From positions 124,001 through 188,000 of the forward strand of contig NZ_UWOE01000001.1 in NCBI RefSeq assembly GCF_900604355.1: a stretch of 64,000 nt of DNA, read 5' to 3'. Position 1 is the first letter of the stretch. Every line of letters begins with the position of its first letter. The notes under the pieces are model-generated. The model did no database searches. It worked only from the letters and a program-made list of their open reading frames with translations, and was not told the origin of the DNA. This document shows positions 16,167-25,012 of this stretch, one piece after another. The stretch is from Luxibacter massiliensis. GTDB taxonomy: Bacteria; Bacillota; Clostridia; Lachnospirales; Lachnospiraceae. The position numbers and the translations under genes are program-made.

Positions 16167-19100
16167 ATGGCGGATAAGACAGAAAACATAAAAACACGGC
16201 TTAGTTTTGACGGCGAGGCAGAGTATAAGGCGGCCTGCAAGGAAATTAACAGTACCCTTAAAGTGCTTAATTCTGAAATGAAACTTGTCACGGCTGAATA
16301 CAAGGATAATGCCGACAGCGCCGACGCATTACGGGCAAAACAGAGCGTTTTGCAAAAGACATACGACGAACAGGCCAAAAAGGTAAAAGAGACAGAGGCG
16401 GCATTAGAGAAATGCCGGAAAGCAACAGGAGATAACAGCGAAGCGAGTAAAAAGCTGGAAGCACAGCTTAATTACCAGAAAACAGCCCTTGTAAAGACCG
16501 AGCAGGAGCTAAAAAAGACCGCAGACCAGCTGGAAACTGCCGAAAAAGCAGCAGACAGCATGGGAGAGGAGATTGAGCAGAGCGGGCAGCAGGCAGAGGA
16601 CGCAGGCGGCAGATTTTCAAAATTAAGCGGAGTTTTGGGCGGTTTAGGCGGAGCTATGGCAACGGGAGTTAAGGCAATCGGCACAGCAGCGGCAGCAATC
16701 GGCACAGCCGTTGTAGCCGGGCTGGGATATGCCGTAAGCCAAGCAGACGAGGCAAAAGGCGCTTTAAATGACTTTTGCGCCGCGACGGGAACCGCGACAG
16801 ACGAGGCAGACCAGTACAAGCAGGTTATGGAGAATATCTATAACGGCAATTACGGGGAGGGTTTTAAGGATATTGCGGCAGCCATGACGACGGTAAAGCA
16901 GCAGGCGGGCGATTTGGGAGCAGACGAGCTGGAAAAAATGACGACCAATGCTTTAGCCCTGCGGGACACTTTCGATATGGACGTAGCCGAGAGTACGCGG
17001 GCAGCCACACAGCTTATGCAGAAATTTGGGCTTTCTGGAGAGGAGGCATATAACCTTATCGCGCAGGGGGCGCAGCAGGGGCTTAATCAGAATGGGGATT
17101 TGCTGGACGTTATCAACGAGTACAGCAATCAGTATTCACAGGCCGGGCTTAGTGCCGAGGATATGTTTAACTCTATCAAAAATGGAGCTGAAACGGGCGT
17201 ATGGAGCATTGACAAAATGGGCGACGCTTTCAAAGAGTTTAGCATACGCATGAACGACGGCACAGCTAATGAATACCTTACCAGTCTGGGGCTTAATGCA
17301 GACGAGCTGGTTAGCAAATTCCAGACAGGCGGGGAAAGCGCAAAGGAGGCCATGGGCGAGATAAGCAGCGCCCTAAAAAACTGCGACGACGAGAGCCTAC
17401 AGTACACCGCAGGCGTAGGGCTTATGGGTACTATGTGGGAGGATATGGGCGCAGACGCTTGCACAGCCCTTATGGACGTTGAGGGGCAGATAAGCAGGAC
17501 AACGGACGCTATGGGGCAGATAAATGCAGTCAAGTATGATACGTTTGGCGAGGCAATTAAGGGAGCCGGACGGATATTGCAGACCAGCTTTATTATGCCG
17601 ATAGGGGAGCAGGCGTTACCGATATTCAGCGATTTTGCAAACGAAATCAGCCGGGGAGCTGCGGAGGCGGGCGGCGATATTGGGAAATTTGCGGATAGTT
17701 TTGGGACAGCCATAAAGAACCTTACCAGCGGGCTTACGGAACTGATACCGCAGATTGCAGATTTTGCCGTTGAAATGGTATCCGGGCTGGCGCAGGGGAT
17801 AGTAGAAAACGCGCCTACGATTGTGCAGGCGGGCGTTGATATTATCAAGTCTTTAGCTGACGGGATTATAGAGGCAATCCCTACACTGACAGAAAGCGCC
17901 GTGGAAATCGTAACTACACTGCTGGACGGGATTATAGAAATGATACCCAGCTTAGCAGACGGAGCGGTACAGATTATTGCGGGGCTGGCAACAGGGATAG
18001 GGCAGGCGTTACCGCAGCTTGTACCGAGCATAATTGACGCTGTGCTTACTATCGTGGAGACGCTGGTAAACAATATTCCTATGCTGGTGGAGGCGGCCTT
18101 ACAGCTTGTTTCCGGGCTGGCTGACGGTATCGTAGCGGCGCTGCCTGTGCTGATAGAGCGCCTGCCGGAAATCATTACAGCAATCATAAACGCGCTGGTA
18201 GAGGGGCTGCCTATGATTATGGAAAACGCGGCAGACATTGTAATAGCGCTTGTGGACGGCATTATAAATGCAATACCGCTGTTAATTGAGGCAATCCCGC
18301 AGATTATCGTAGCCATTGTTACGGGGCTGGTAAACGGCTTGCCGCAGATTGTGGCGGCAGCAGGCCAGCTGGTGCTTGCAATCATTACGAAACTGGCAGA
18401 GCTGCCGGGGCAGATTGCAGGCGCGATAGCTGACGGCATAACAAGGATTGCGGAATGGGGCGCAAATATGCAGGCGAAAGCCAGCGAAGTAATGAACGGT
18501 ATGCTTACAGGCATTGTGAATATTGTAACCCAGACACCGCAGAAAATCTGGAACTGCATTGTAGGAGCCGTGACGCAGGTAGCCACATGGGGCGCAAATA
18601 TGCAGGCCAAGGCCAGCGAAGTAATGAACACCATGCTTACGGGCATTGTGAATATTGTAACCCAGACACCGCAGAAAATCTGGAACTGCATTGTAGGAGC
18701 TGTGACGCAGGTAGCCACATGGGGCGCAAATATGCAGGCCAAGGCCAGCGAAGTAATGAACACCATGCTTACGGGCATTGTGAATATTGTAACCCAGACA
18801 CCGCAGAAAATCTGGAACTGCATTGTAGGAGCCGTGACACAGGTAGCCACATGGGGCGCGAATATGCAGGCGAAAGCCCGCGAGGTAATGAACACTATGC
18901 TTACGAATATCGTAAGTATCGTTACGCAGGTGCCGCAGAAGATTTACAACAGTATTTCCGGGGCTATTTCCAAAGTAGCACAGTGGGGCACAGAGGTTAA
19001 AAATAAGGCCGTGGAGGGTATGAACATGGTGCTTAACGGTATCACGGGCGTATTTTCCAATATCGGCAGCACGTTTGCAGACATTGGCAGCAACATTGTA

Positions 19101-19526
19101 AGCGGTATCTGGAACGGAATAAGCAGCGGCTGGGACTGGCTGAAAAATAAGGTATCAAACCTTGCAAACAGCCTGCTTGACGCGGCAAAAGACGCGCTGG
19201 GGATTGAAAGCCCGTCGAAGCGTTTCCGGGACGAGGTAGGCGTATATATGGCGCAGGGTATCGGCGTGGGATTTGAAAAAGAAATGCCCGCCATAGCCAA
19301 GAGGATAGAAAAAGCCATACCGACAGAGTTTGACATTGGAACAAAGGTAAACGTAGGCAGCAATGCTGTATACGATACCGGAGGGAACCGCAGGCCATAC
19401 GGTAGCGGAGCGCTGGCAGGAGGATTTACCGTTATCCAGAATATTTACGCCAACACTACGGATTATGCGAAGCAGCAGAAAGAAGCGGCGCGGCAATTCC
19501 GAATGATAGCAAGGACGGTGGGGTAA
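16167..19526 (+). CDS. tail tape measure protein
   Basis: 1,119 residues. The N-terminal 140 residues form a coiled coil, then a Gly/Ala-rich hydrophobic segment (about 150-200), then a TP901-type core. Residues about 520-760 are hydrophobic repeats of roughly 38 residues (GIIEAIPTL, GIIEMIPSL, GIVAALPVL, GIINAIPLL). Residues about 765-940 are four 44-residue tandem repeats containing WNCIVGAVTQVATW. The C-terminus has ALGIESPSKRFRDEVG, a usual tape measure motif. Repeat number would set tail length. Confidence 0.93.
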   Translation: MADKTENIKTRLSFDGEAEYKAACKEINSTLKVLNSEMKLVTAEYKDNADSADALRAKQSVLQKTYDEQAKKVKETEAALEKCRKATGDNSEASKKLEAQLNYQKTALVKTEQELKKTADQLETAEKAADSMGEEIEQSGQQAEDAGGRFSKLSGVLGGLGGAMATGVKAIGTAAAAIGTAVVAGLGYAVSQADEAKGALNDFCAATGTATDEADQYKQVMENIYNGNYGEGFKDIAAAMTTVKQQAGDLGADELEKMTTNALALRDTFDMDVAESTRAATQLMQKFGLSGEEAYNLIAQGAQQGLNQNGDLLDVINEYSNQYSQAGLSAEDMFNSIKNGAETGVWSIDKMGDAFKEFSIRMNDGTANEYLTSLGLNADELVSKFQTGGESAKEAMGEISSALKNCDDESLQYTAGVGLMGTMWEDMGADACTALMDVEGQISRTTDAMGQINAVKYDTFGEAIKGAGRILQTSFIMPIGEQALPIFSDFANEISRGAAEAGGDIGKFADSFGTAIKNLTSGLTELIPQIADFAVEMVSGLAQGIVENAPTIVQAGVDIIKSLADGIIEAIPTLTESAVEIVTTLLDGIIEMIPSLADGAVQIIAGLATGIGQALPQLVPSIIDAVLTIVETLVNNIPMLVEAALQLVSGLADGIVAALPVLIERLPEIITAIINALVEGLPMIMENAADIVIALVDGIINAIPLLIEAIPQIIVAIVTGLVNGLPQIVAAAGQLVLAIITKLAELPGQIAGAIADGITRIAEWGANMQAKASEVMNGMLTGIVNIVTQTPQKIWNCIVGAVTQVATWGANMQAKASEVMNTMLTGIVNIVTQTPQKIWNCIVGAVTQVATWGANMQAKASEVMNTMLTGIVNIVTQTPQKIWNCIVGAVTQVATWGANMQAKAREVMNTMLTNIVSIVTQVPQKIYNSISGAISKVAQWGTEVKNKAVEGMNMVLNGITGVFSNIGSTFADIGSNIVSGIWNGISSGWDWLKNKVSNLANSLLDAAKDALGIESPSKRFRDEVGVYMAQGIGVGFEKEMPAIAKRIEKAIPTEFDIGTKVNVGSNAVYDTGGNRRPYGSGALAGGFTVIQNIYANTTDYAKQQKEAARQFRMIARTVG
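18459..18986 (+). repeat. 132-bp tandem repeats in tape measure gene
   Basis: Three near-identical units start at 18459, 18591 and 18723, and a diverging fourth starts at 18855. Period is 132 bp (44 codons), so copy changes keep the frame. Units two and three differ at only a few bases, which points to recent duplication or gene conversion. Confidence 0.9.
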
Positions 19527-19530
19527 GCCT

Positions 19531-20418
19531 ATGGAATACGAAAAGTTGATTTACACAAATGAGAGAGGCGAAAGCGTAGAGTTTAGCGCAGCCAGTATAT
19601 ACCATTGTAACGTGAGCAAGGATGTTGACGGTATAGCGGGCGTTACGAATGTGCTTTACAGCACAAACAGCATGGGACAGCATGGCGACACTTACGTAGG
19701 GCAGAGGATAGAGGCAAGGGATATTGATATAACGGGGCATATCAACGCCAAGGACAAGGCGCAGGCGTACGAACTGCGCCGGAGCCTCTTAAAAATCCTT
19801 AACCCGGAGCTTTCCGGCACGCTGGCCTACGAGTTTGGAGGCTTTAAGCGTGTCATTAACTGCCGCCTACATGGAGAGCCGAAATTGGAGCGCAAGAGCG
19901 TTTTGATTGAGTTTACAATACCGCTTGATTGCCTTAACCCGTTTTGGCGGGAGGAGGACGAACAGAAAGAGGATATTGCGAGCTGGGTAGCTGCGTGGGA
20001 GTTTCCCTGTGAGATAGAAAAGGATAACCCGGAAAGCATGATTTTTGGATACCGGGCAGAAAGCGTTATTGTGGACTGCTATAACGAGGGCGACGTATCA
20101 ACAGGAATGAGGGTAAGGTTTACCGCACTGGGGACAGTGACGAACCCTATACTTTTAAATGTGGATACAGGGGAGTTTTTAAAGCTCAATGTTACCATGC
20201 AGACAGGCGACGTTATAGAGATTAACACCCAGTACGGAAGCAAAGGCGCAACGCTGACGCGGGACGGAGAGAAAACCGATTATTTCCGATATGTGGACGT
20301 TGACAGTACCTTTATGCAGCTGGAAATAGGGGACAACAATTTCCGTTATGACGCGGAGAGCGGCGTAAACTCTATGGAAGTCTCTATATTCTACAACAAG
20401 GAGTATCTGGGGGTATGA
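19531..20418 (+). CDS. distal tail protein (Dit)
   Basis: 295 residues, following the tape measure as Dit genes do. GQHGDTYVGQRIEARDIDITGHI and LRRSLLKILNPELSGTLAYEFGGFKR are the N-terminal sipho_tail beta-sandwich pattern; the C-terminal part (FRYVDVDSTFMQLEIGDNNFRYDAESGV) is the typical galectin-like end. It forms the hub at the tail tip. It overlaps the next gene by four bases. Confidence 0.85.
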   Translation: MEYEKLIYTNERGESVEFSAASIYHCNVSKDVDGIAGVTNVLYSTNSMGQHGDTYVGQRIEARDIDITGHINAKDKAQAYELRRSLLKILNPELSGTLAYEFGGFKRVINCRLHGEPKLERKSVLIEFTIPLDCLNPFWREEDEQKEDIASWVAAWEFPCEIEKDNPESMIFGYRAESVIVDCYNEGDVSTGMRVRFTALGTVTNPILLNVDTGEFLKLNVTMQTGDVIEINTQYGSKGATLTRDGEKTDYFRYVDVDSTFMQLEIGDNNFRYDAESGVNSMEVSIFYNKEYLGV

Positions 20419-21575
20419 GTATGGAGCTTAGAGTATTTGACAAGGCCATAGAGCCGCTGGGGGCAATCGACGAGCTGGCAAGCCTGATATGGCGCATGAA
20501 ATACTTTGATGTGGGAACATTCAGCCTGCTTGCCCCCATTACAGACAATAACAGTAAATTGCTGATTGAGGGCAATATTATTGTGAAGCACGACGGGAAA
20601 AAGGAAGTGACGGACGCAGCGGGCGGTATCTGGCGGCGGGCGGCACAGATTACCTACGTGCATATCACAAAAGACGAAAACGGCTTAGAGCAGATAGAGG
20701 CACAGGGGAAAATGCTTAGCTGGTGGCTCAATAAGCGCTGTATCAGCCCGCAGATTGTGGAGACAGATACAAACCAGAACCTTATAAATTCCATGATACA
20801 GAAGAACTGCGGGAGCGCGGCCACGGCAAAGCGCCAGTTTCCGCAGTTTACCATATTGGAGCAGGCGGATATGGGAGGCAGCGGCGTTGAGTATGCAAAC
20901 GAGGTATACGCGAAGCTGGGAGACGAGGTAAAGGCGCGGGCGCAGGCCGGGAAACTGGGCTATGACATTCTGATTAACGAAAGAGAAAAGAAATACGGAT
21001 TTTATCTCTATAAGGGAAACGACCTTACGGCAAAGAACAATGACGGAAACACGCCCTGCATTTTTTCCCGCGATTTTGATAACGTCAATGAGCAGGAATA
21101 TACGGCCAGCATTGAAAACTGCGGGAATTTTATCTATGTGCAGGGGGCAGCTGATGAAAACGGAAATCAGCCAGTAACGACCGTAGACGGAGAGGGCGCA
21201 GAGGGGCTGGAACTGGTAGAGGTTTTCTGTGAGGCTACAGATATTGCAAGGAAATACCAGAGCGGGGAGACAGAGGTAACGATACCGCTTGATACCTACA
21301 TAGAAATGCTTAAGACGCGGGGAGCGGCGGAGCTGGAAAACTACGGGGAAACCATAAACTTTGTGAGTACCATAAACACAAATTCAAACCTGCGTTTTAA
21401 GGAGGATTTTAATTTAGGCGACCGTATAACCTGCAAAGAAAATAAATGGGGGATACAGATTGACGCAAGGATAACAGAAGTAACAGAGACATACCAGAAA
21501 GGCGCGGAGGAAATCGAGGCGACGTTTGGGGACAGCTTACCCACTCTGGTAGACCAAATAAGGAAAGTGAGGTAA
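20415..21575 (+). CDS. Gp37-like tail-tip protein (ReqiPepy6 type)
   Basis: 386 residues. ELRVFDKAIEPLGAIDELASLIWRMKY and GKMLSWWLNKRCI are signatures of the siphovirus ReqiPepy6 Gp37-like family, the baseplate hub protein equivalent to Tal. No peptidase motif is visible in the C-terminus, so it is probably structural. ATG overlaps the Dit stop. Confidence 0.82.
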   Translation: MSMELRVFDKAIEPLGAIDELASLIWRMKYFDVGTFSLLAPITDNNSKLLIEGNIIVKHDGKKEVTDAAGGIWRRAAQITYVHITKDENGLEQIEAQGKMLSWWLNKRCISPQIVETDTNQNLINSMIQKNCGSAATAKRQFPQFTILEQADMGGSGVEYANEVYAKLGDEVKARAQAGKLGYDILINEREKKYGFYLYKGNDLTAKNNDGNTPCIFSRDFDNVNEQEYTASIENCGNFIYVQGAADENGNQPVTTVDGEGAEGLELVEVFCEATDIARKYQSGETEVTIPLDTYIEMLKTRGAAELENYGETINFVSTINTNSNLRFKEDFNLGDRITCKENKWGIQIDARITEVTETYQKGAEEIEATFGDSLPTLVDQIRKVR

Positions 21576-21580
21576 GGGGA

Positions 21581-22705
21581 ATGGCAAATTGCTTACCATT
21601 CAATGCGATAGAGCATGACAGGGTATATAAAGCCGAGGATTGGGCGTGGTATTTTGCCACGTTCATAGCAAACGGGGTATTTCCAAAGCCCAGCGACGGA
21701 CTGCAAGTGATAGCTTACAGCGGAATGGAGATAAAGGTAAACGCGGGATACGCCTTTATCAATGGCTATGCTTTCCGAAACCCGGCAAGCGCCAGCATTA
21801 CGCTTGATACGGCAGAGGGAGCCTTAAACCGTATCGACCGGGTAATAGTCCGTTGGGATTTAACGCAAAGGGATATGTACTTAGCTGTTTTAAAGGGCAC
21901 ACCGTCTGCACAGCCAGCAGCAGTTAACTTAACCAGAAATACAGAAATATGGGAGCTGGCGCTTGCGGATATTTACGTAGGGAAAGGCGTTACCAGCATT
22001 AAAACCCAGAATATCACGGACAGGCGCTTTAATTCTGCCCTGTGCGGGATTGTGACAGGGACAGTGGAAGAAATCGACGCAAGCGTACTGACGAAGCAGT
22101 TTGACGATTTTTTCAGTACATACAGCCAAGCGGTACTTGACGAGTTTAGCGTATATAAGCAGAGCATGGAGGCTTATTTAACGGAAATCGGCGGGATTTA
22201 TGACAGTTACGTAAGCAAGACAGAGAGCCTGTTTAATCAGTATAAGTCCCAGTTTGAGGAACGCTATACAGAATTTGAAAGCACATTAAGCCAGTGGGAC
22301 GACGAGCTTTTAGCGGCATACACGCAATTCATGGCAAATATGACGCTTTTCCAGTCCGAAGCAGAGAACCAGTTTAATACATGGTTTGAAAGCATTAAGG
22401 ACAAGTTGGGAGAGGACGCAGCCGGGCAGCTGGCATTAGAAATTGAGGAGCTGACAGAAAGCGTAGAAGAACTGCGGCAGCAGGTAGAGACGGGAAATAC
22501 AGCCATGCAGGAGGCGCTTGACGGGCTGGACGCGAGGCTTACAGCAGTAGAAAACGGCTGGGGTATCAACTATAACCATGACGCAGTATTAGGGCTGTGC
22601 TACATGGGCGCAGCGTGGCTGTCCCAGCATTACGAAAGAACAGTAGAAACGGCAGTGTTAGGAGTTGGCTATATCGGCAATTCTTACCTTGCAAATACAT
22701 TTTAA
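21581..22705 (+). CDS. baseplate upper / receptor-binding support protein
   Basis: 374 residues. The first 160 form a beta-rich domain (MEIKVNAGYAFINGYAFRN, then LNRIDRVIVRWDL), shared with BppU-like baseplate proteins. Residues about 170-310 are a long helical coiled-coil region (STYSQAVLDEFSVYKQSMEAY to TGNTAMQEALDGLDARL). It ends with a short glycine-containing tip. The protein likely links the tail tip to the variable lectin protein downstream. Confidence 0.7.
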   Translation: MANCLPFNAIEHDRVYKAEDWAWYFATFIANGVFPKPSDGLQVIAYSGMEIKVNAGYAFINGYAFRNPASASITLDTAEGALNRIDRVIVRWDLTQRDMYLAVLKGTPSAQPAAVNLTRNTEIWELALADIYVGKGVTSIKTQNITDRRFNSALCGIVTGTVEEIDASVLTKQFDDFFSTYSQAVLDEFSVYKQSMEAYLTEIGGIYDSYVSKTESLFNQYKSQFEERYTEFESTLSQWDDELLAAYTQFMANMTLFQSEAENQFNTWFESIKDKLGEDAAGQLALEIEELTESVEELRQQVETGNTAMQEALDGLDARLTAVENGWGINYNHDAVLGLCYMGAAWLSQHYERTVETAVLGVGYIGNSYLANTF

Positions 22706-22719
22706 GAAAGGGGCATACC

Positions 22720-23157
22720 ATGAAAGGGTTTCCAAAAACGCTTAAGACAAAAGATGATTATTACAACTGCCTTGCTATGGTGGCGGCAGGAGAGCTGAAA
22801 GCAGCAGACCTGCTGGCAAAGATTGAGGGGCTGGAAAAGCAGCGGTACATACAGTGCGCCGTTGTAAAGGCAGAGGAGGCAAAGAAAGCTGTAACTATTT
22901 ATTACTGCGACGAGGCAGCAGAGGGCATGGCTTTTGTGTCCGGAGACGTAAGCGGCACAGTAACGGCAGTTACCCACACAAAGAGCGAGGAGGCAGAGGC
23001 GGCAGGCGAGGAGATGAACGACAGAACCGTTTTAACCCTGTCTAAAGGAATTGCCGCAGGAAGTACCGTTATTGCGCTGGAACACGCGGAAAAGGTAGCG
23101 GGGATGGATACAAACGATATTGCAGCGCTGAAAGGAGTTTTAAAGAAGTATGAGTAG
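22720..23157 (+). CDS. phage protein before the DGR target, 145 aa
   Basis: ATG at 22720 follows AAGAAAGGGGCAT; an upstream in-frame start at 22597 would overlap the baseplate gene. N-terminal residues form a helical domain (DDYYNCLAMVAAGELKAADLLAKIEGLEKQR), then a beta-rich end. Similar helical stubs occur in phages next to lectin-type tail fibres. It overlaps the target gene by eight bases, suggesting co-translation and a shared role at the tail tip. Confidence 0.6.
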   Translation: MKGFPKTLKTKDDYYNCLAMVAAGELKAADLLAKIEGLEKQRYIQCAVVKAEEAKKAVTIYYCDEAAEGMAFVSGDVSGTVTAVTHTKSEEAEAAGEEMNDRTVLTLSKGIAAGSTVIALEHAEKVAGMDTNDIAALKGVLKKYE

Positions 23158-24220
23158 ATTATTGGTTGACGACGTAACGAAAACAGACAGCCGGGCGCTT
23201 CTGAATGTAAGCAAAATGGCGACTATCAGCGACATTGTGACACCGACGAACCAGTATTTATACGCCAGCGGAGCCAATGAACTTACCTTAGTGGAAAACT
23301 GCGTAATTTCCGTAGGGGCAGCGGGAGTATTCAAAACAGGAAATACCGTTTTAAATGCCGCGAATTTGGACGTAGGCAGTGCTTTTACCGTGGGCTGTGA
23401 TTACTACGTTTATATCTGTGACAGCAGGGTAGACGCGCAGGACGAGCAGTATGTCATTTCTCTTAATTCCACATATCCTACAGGCTGGAACGCCAGCAAC
23501 AGCAGGAAGATTGGAGGCTTTCATTACGGGCGCTGCCGTAAGGTGGACGGGAATTTACAGCCCACAAACAGCAGCGGCGTGATTTTTGGCACAGGCTGGG
23601 AGAGCGCCGTAAGCAACGGCATTGTGCCGCGCAGCGTATGGACGCTGGGACACCGCCCGAAATGTAACCCGGAGGGCATGGTATATATCGGAGGCGGCAC
23701 ATGGGTAGACATTTACCTTAATTCTGACGACGGAGAAATGGGGCTGAAATCGGAGTACAACTGTGCCCCCATGACAGGAACGGAGGGCATGAACTGGTAT
23801 AACTTTGTGGAGCGGCTGGCAAAGAGCGGTAAGCGCCTGCCGGATTATGCGGAGTTTTGCGCTTATGCTTTTGGCAGTCCTGCGGGACTGGACGACGCGA
23901 ACACCAACGCGTGGAGCGCAACGACCAATACCGGGCGCGGTACTACGGGAAGCGTGGTAAATGCTGTTTCCGCCGTTGGCTGCGTGGACGCCGCAGGCCG
24001 TGTATGGGAGTGGCTGAATGATTTGATTACAAGAGCCGAACACGCCAAGAACACAGAGAACCACCCTAACGAGGCGTGGGGCTGGGATACCAATACACCG
24101 CTGAAAACAGGAGAAAAGAACTACGACGTTGGTAACATCTATCAGTATTATTATAATTCTCTGGCGGCGCTGCGGGCAGCGGCCACTGGCGCATTGCGCG
24201 CAGTGCAGCGCGCGCGATGA
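23150..24220 (+). CDS. DGR target protein, C-type-lectin/FGE-like tail adhesin, frameshifted at its VR
   Basis: 356 residues as read. The C-terminal half has the FGE-sulfatase/C-type-lectin fold motifs seen in DGR targets: GKRLPDYAEFCAYAFG, AVSAVGCVDAAGRVWEWLND and GWDTNTP. The last codons lie in the variable repeat. In this sequence the frame is lost after LAALR, giving an aberrant ending and a stop at 24218. The frame that matches the template resumes in another phase (PWYV to GARGACDSL) and stops at 24287, so an intact allele would be about 24 residues longer. It likely displays the variable ligand-binding face at the phage tail tip. Confidence 0.85.
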   Translation: MSRLLVDDVTKTDSRALLNVSKMATISDIVTPTNQYLYASGANELTLVENCVISVGAAGVFKTGNTVLNAANLDVGSAFTVGCDYYVYICDSRVDAQDEQYVISLNSTYPTGWNASNSRKIGGFHYGRCRKVDGNLQPTNSSGVIFGTGWESAVSNGIVPRSVWTLGHRPKCNPEGMVYIGGGTWVDIYLNSDDGEMGLKSEYNCAPMTGTEGMNWYNFVERLAKSGKRLPDYAEFCAYAFGSPAGLDDANTNAWSATTNTGRGTTGSVVNAVSAVGCVDAAGRVWEWLNDLITRAEHAKNTENHPNEAWGWDTNTPLKTGEKNYDVGNIYQYYYNSLAALRAAATGALRAVQRAR

Positions 24221-24278
24221 ATGCGGCATTTACCCGTGGTACGTCGACGCGAGCATTGGGGCGCGCGGGGCGTGTGAC
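24159..24278 (+). repeat. DGR variable repeat (VR)
   Basis: 120 bp aligned to the template repeat at 24723-24847 (125 bp). The first 14 bases and the last 25 bases (the GC-rich ATTGGGGCGCGC to GTGTGAC stretch, the initiation-of-homing core) are identical. From 24231 on, all four mismatches are at template adenines (A to T once, A to G three times). The 5' part has adenine changes too, but also other substitutions and a net loss of five bases. Confidence 0.88.
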
Positions 24279-24288
24279 AGTCTGTAGA

Positions 24289-24309
24289 CGGCGGGCGAAA
24301 GCCCAGCCG
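24289..24309 (+). promoter_or_regulatory. GAAA-loop hairpin downstream of the VR
   Basis: CGGCGGGC pairs with GCCCAGCCG (one bulged A) around a GAAA loop, 10 bases past the VR end. In the Bordetella phage DGR a hairpin/cruciform with an 8-bp stem and GAAA loop just past the VR is needed for efficient retrohoming. The same geometry here supports the VR call and the direction of transfer. Confidence 0.7.
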
Positions 24310-24333
24310 CAAGTAGTGGGAGGATAAAAAAGC

Positions 24334-24690
24334 ATGACGACGAGAGACAAAAGCGACAGGCTGCACCAGAAAATATATGATTTTTTGCTTTATATCTATC
24401 CGCTGCTTAGCAAGTATCCGAAATACGAGAAATTCAGCCTACAGACAGCGACCAGAAACGCCATACTGGAAATGCTGCAAGAGGTAATAAAGTGGCAGAA
24501 AACAGCCACGAAAAGCCACTTATACGCAGCGGATACGGCATTACAGCAGAGTAAGGAGCTTCTGCGGCTGGCAAATGATTTGAAGTACAGCGCTATGAAC
24601 GCCCAGCACTACGGCCAGTGCTGCAAACGGCTTGCCGAGCTGGGCGTTATGCTGGGAGAAATCATAGACGAAGTAAAGGCTACGAGATAG
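24334..24690 (+). CDS. avd: DGR accessory variability determinant (Avd-like)
   Basis: 118 residues, all helical, with the bAvd-type pattern: an opening helix (DRLHQKIYDFLLYIYPLLSKYPK), conserved FSLQTATRNAILEMLQEV, and a helix with LRLANDLKYSAMNAQHYGQCCKRLAELG. Avd is a barrel-shaped pentamer of four-helix units that binds the reverse transcriptase and template RNA. It lies between VR and TR, a standard DGR order. SD GTGGGAGGATAAAAAAGC precedes the ATG. Confidence 0.9.
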   Translation: MTTRDKSDRLHQKIYDFLLYIYPLLSKYPKYEKFSLQTATRNAILEMLQEVIKWQKTATKSHLYAADTALQQSKELLRLANDLKYSAMNAQHYGQCCKRLAELGVMLGEIIDEVKATR

Positions 24691-25012
24691 CCGGAATATG
24701 GGGCAGCTGCTTACTTACAGCCCTCTGGCGGCGCTGATAGCGGGCGGCAACTGGAACAATGGCGCGCAGTGCGGCGCGCGTGCAGTGAATTGCAACAATT
24801 ACCCGTGGAACGTCAACACGAACATTGGGGCGCGCGGGGCGTGTGACTTAGTGAGAGCATTACAGGCGCAGTGTTTTACGAAATGCTGGCAAGGACTTTT
24901 GATTAAGCAAATGCTTAATATCCTATAGTCAGAGCGGCTGTCCCGCCGTAAGGCAAAGAGAAAAAGCAGGGCTGCTGGTTAGTAGCTACGGCGAAAGGCA
25001 GGAGCTTTTTAA
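24691..25012 (+). ncRNA. probable TR-containing RNA and spacer
   Basis: The 322 bases between avd and the reverse transcriptase hold the TR plus a 165-base spacer after it. In the Bordetella system the spacer between TR and the reverse transcriptase gene is part of the structured RNA needed for cDNA priming. The spacer here is GC-rich with short inverted repeats. RNA ends are not determined; an ORF across it (24698-24928) is only the template read as protein. Confidence 0.6.
24723..24847 (+). repeat. DGR template repeat (TR)
   Basis: 125 bp. In the target frame it reads LAALIAGGNWNNGAQCGAR followed by AVNCNNYPWNVNTNIGAR, rich in AAC/AAT codons, as in other DGR templates: randomising both adenines gives many amino acids but no stop. 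Its 3' end lacks the hairpin seen after the VR. The TR is transcribed and copied with adenine errors into the VR. Confidence 0.92.

Noticed and set aside
17129..18895. 588-codon minus-strand ORF inside the tape measure gene
   Set aside because: It is the complement of repetitive tape measure coding sequence, has no domain and is rich in odd Ser/Ile/Pro runs.
18459..18986. Possible CRISPR-like repeat array
   Set aside because: Units are contiguous 132-bp coding repeats without spacers and lie in the tape measure frame.
24698..24928. ORF across the template repeat encoding a lectin-like peptide
   Set aside because: Its sequence is just the TR read in the target frame plus spacer; TRs are templates, and the start has no ribosome-binding site.
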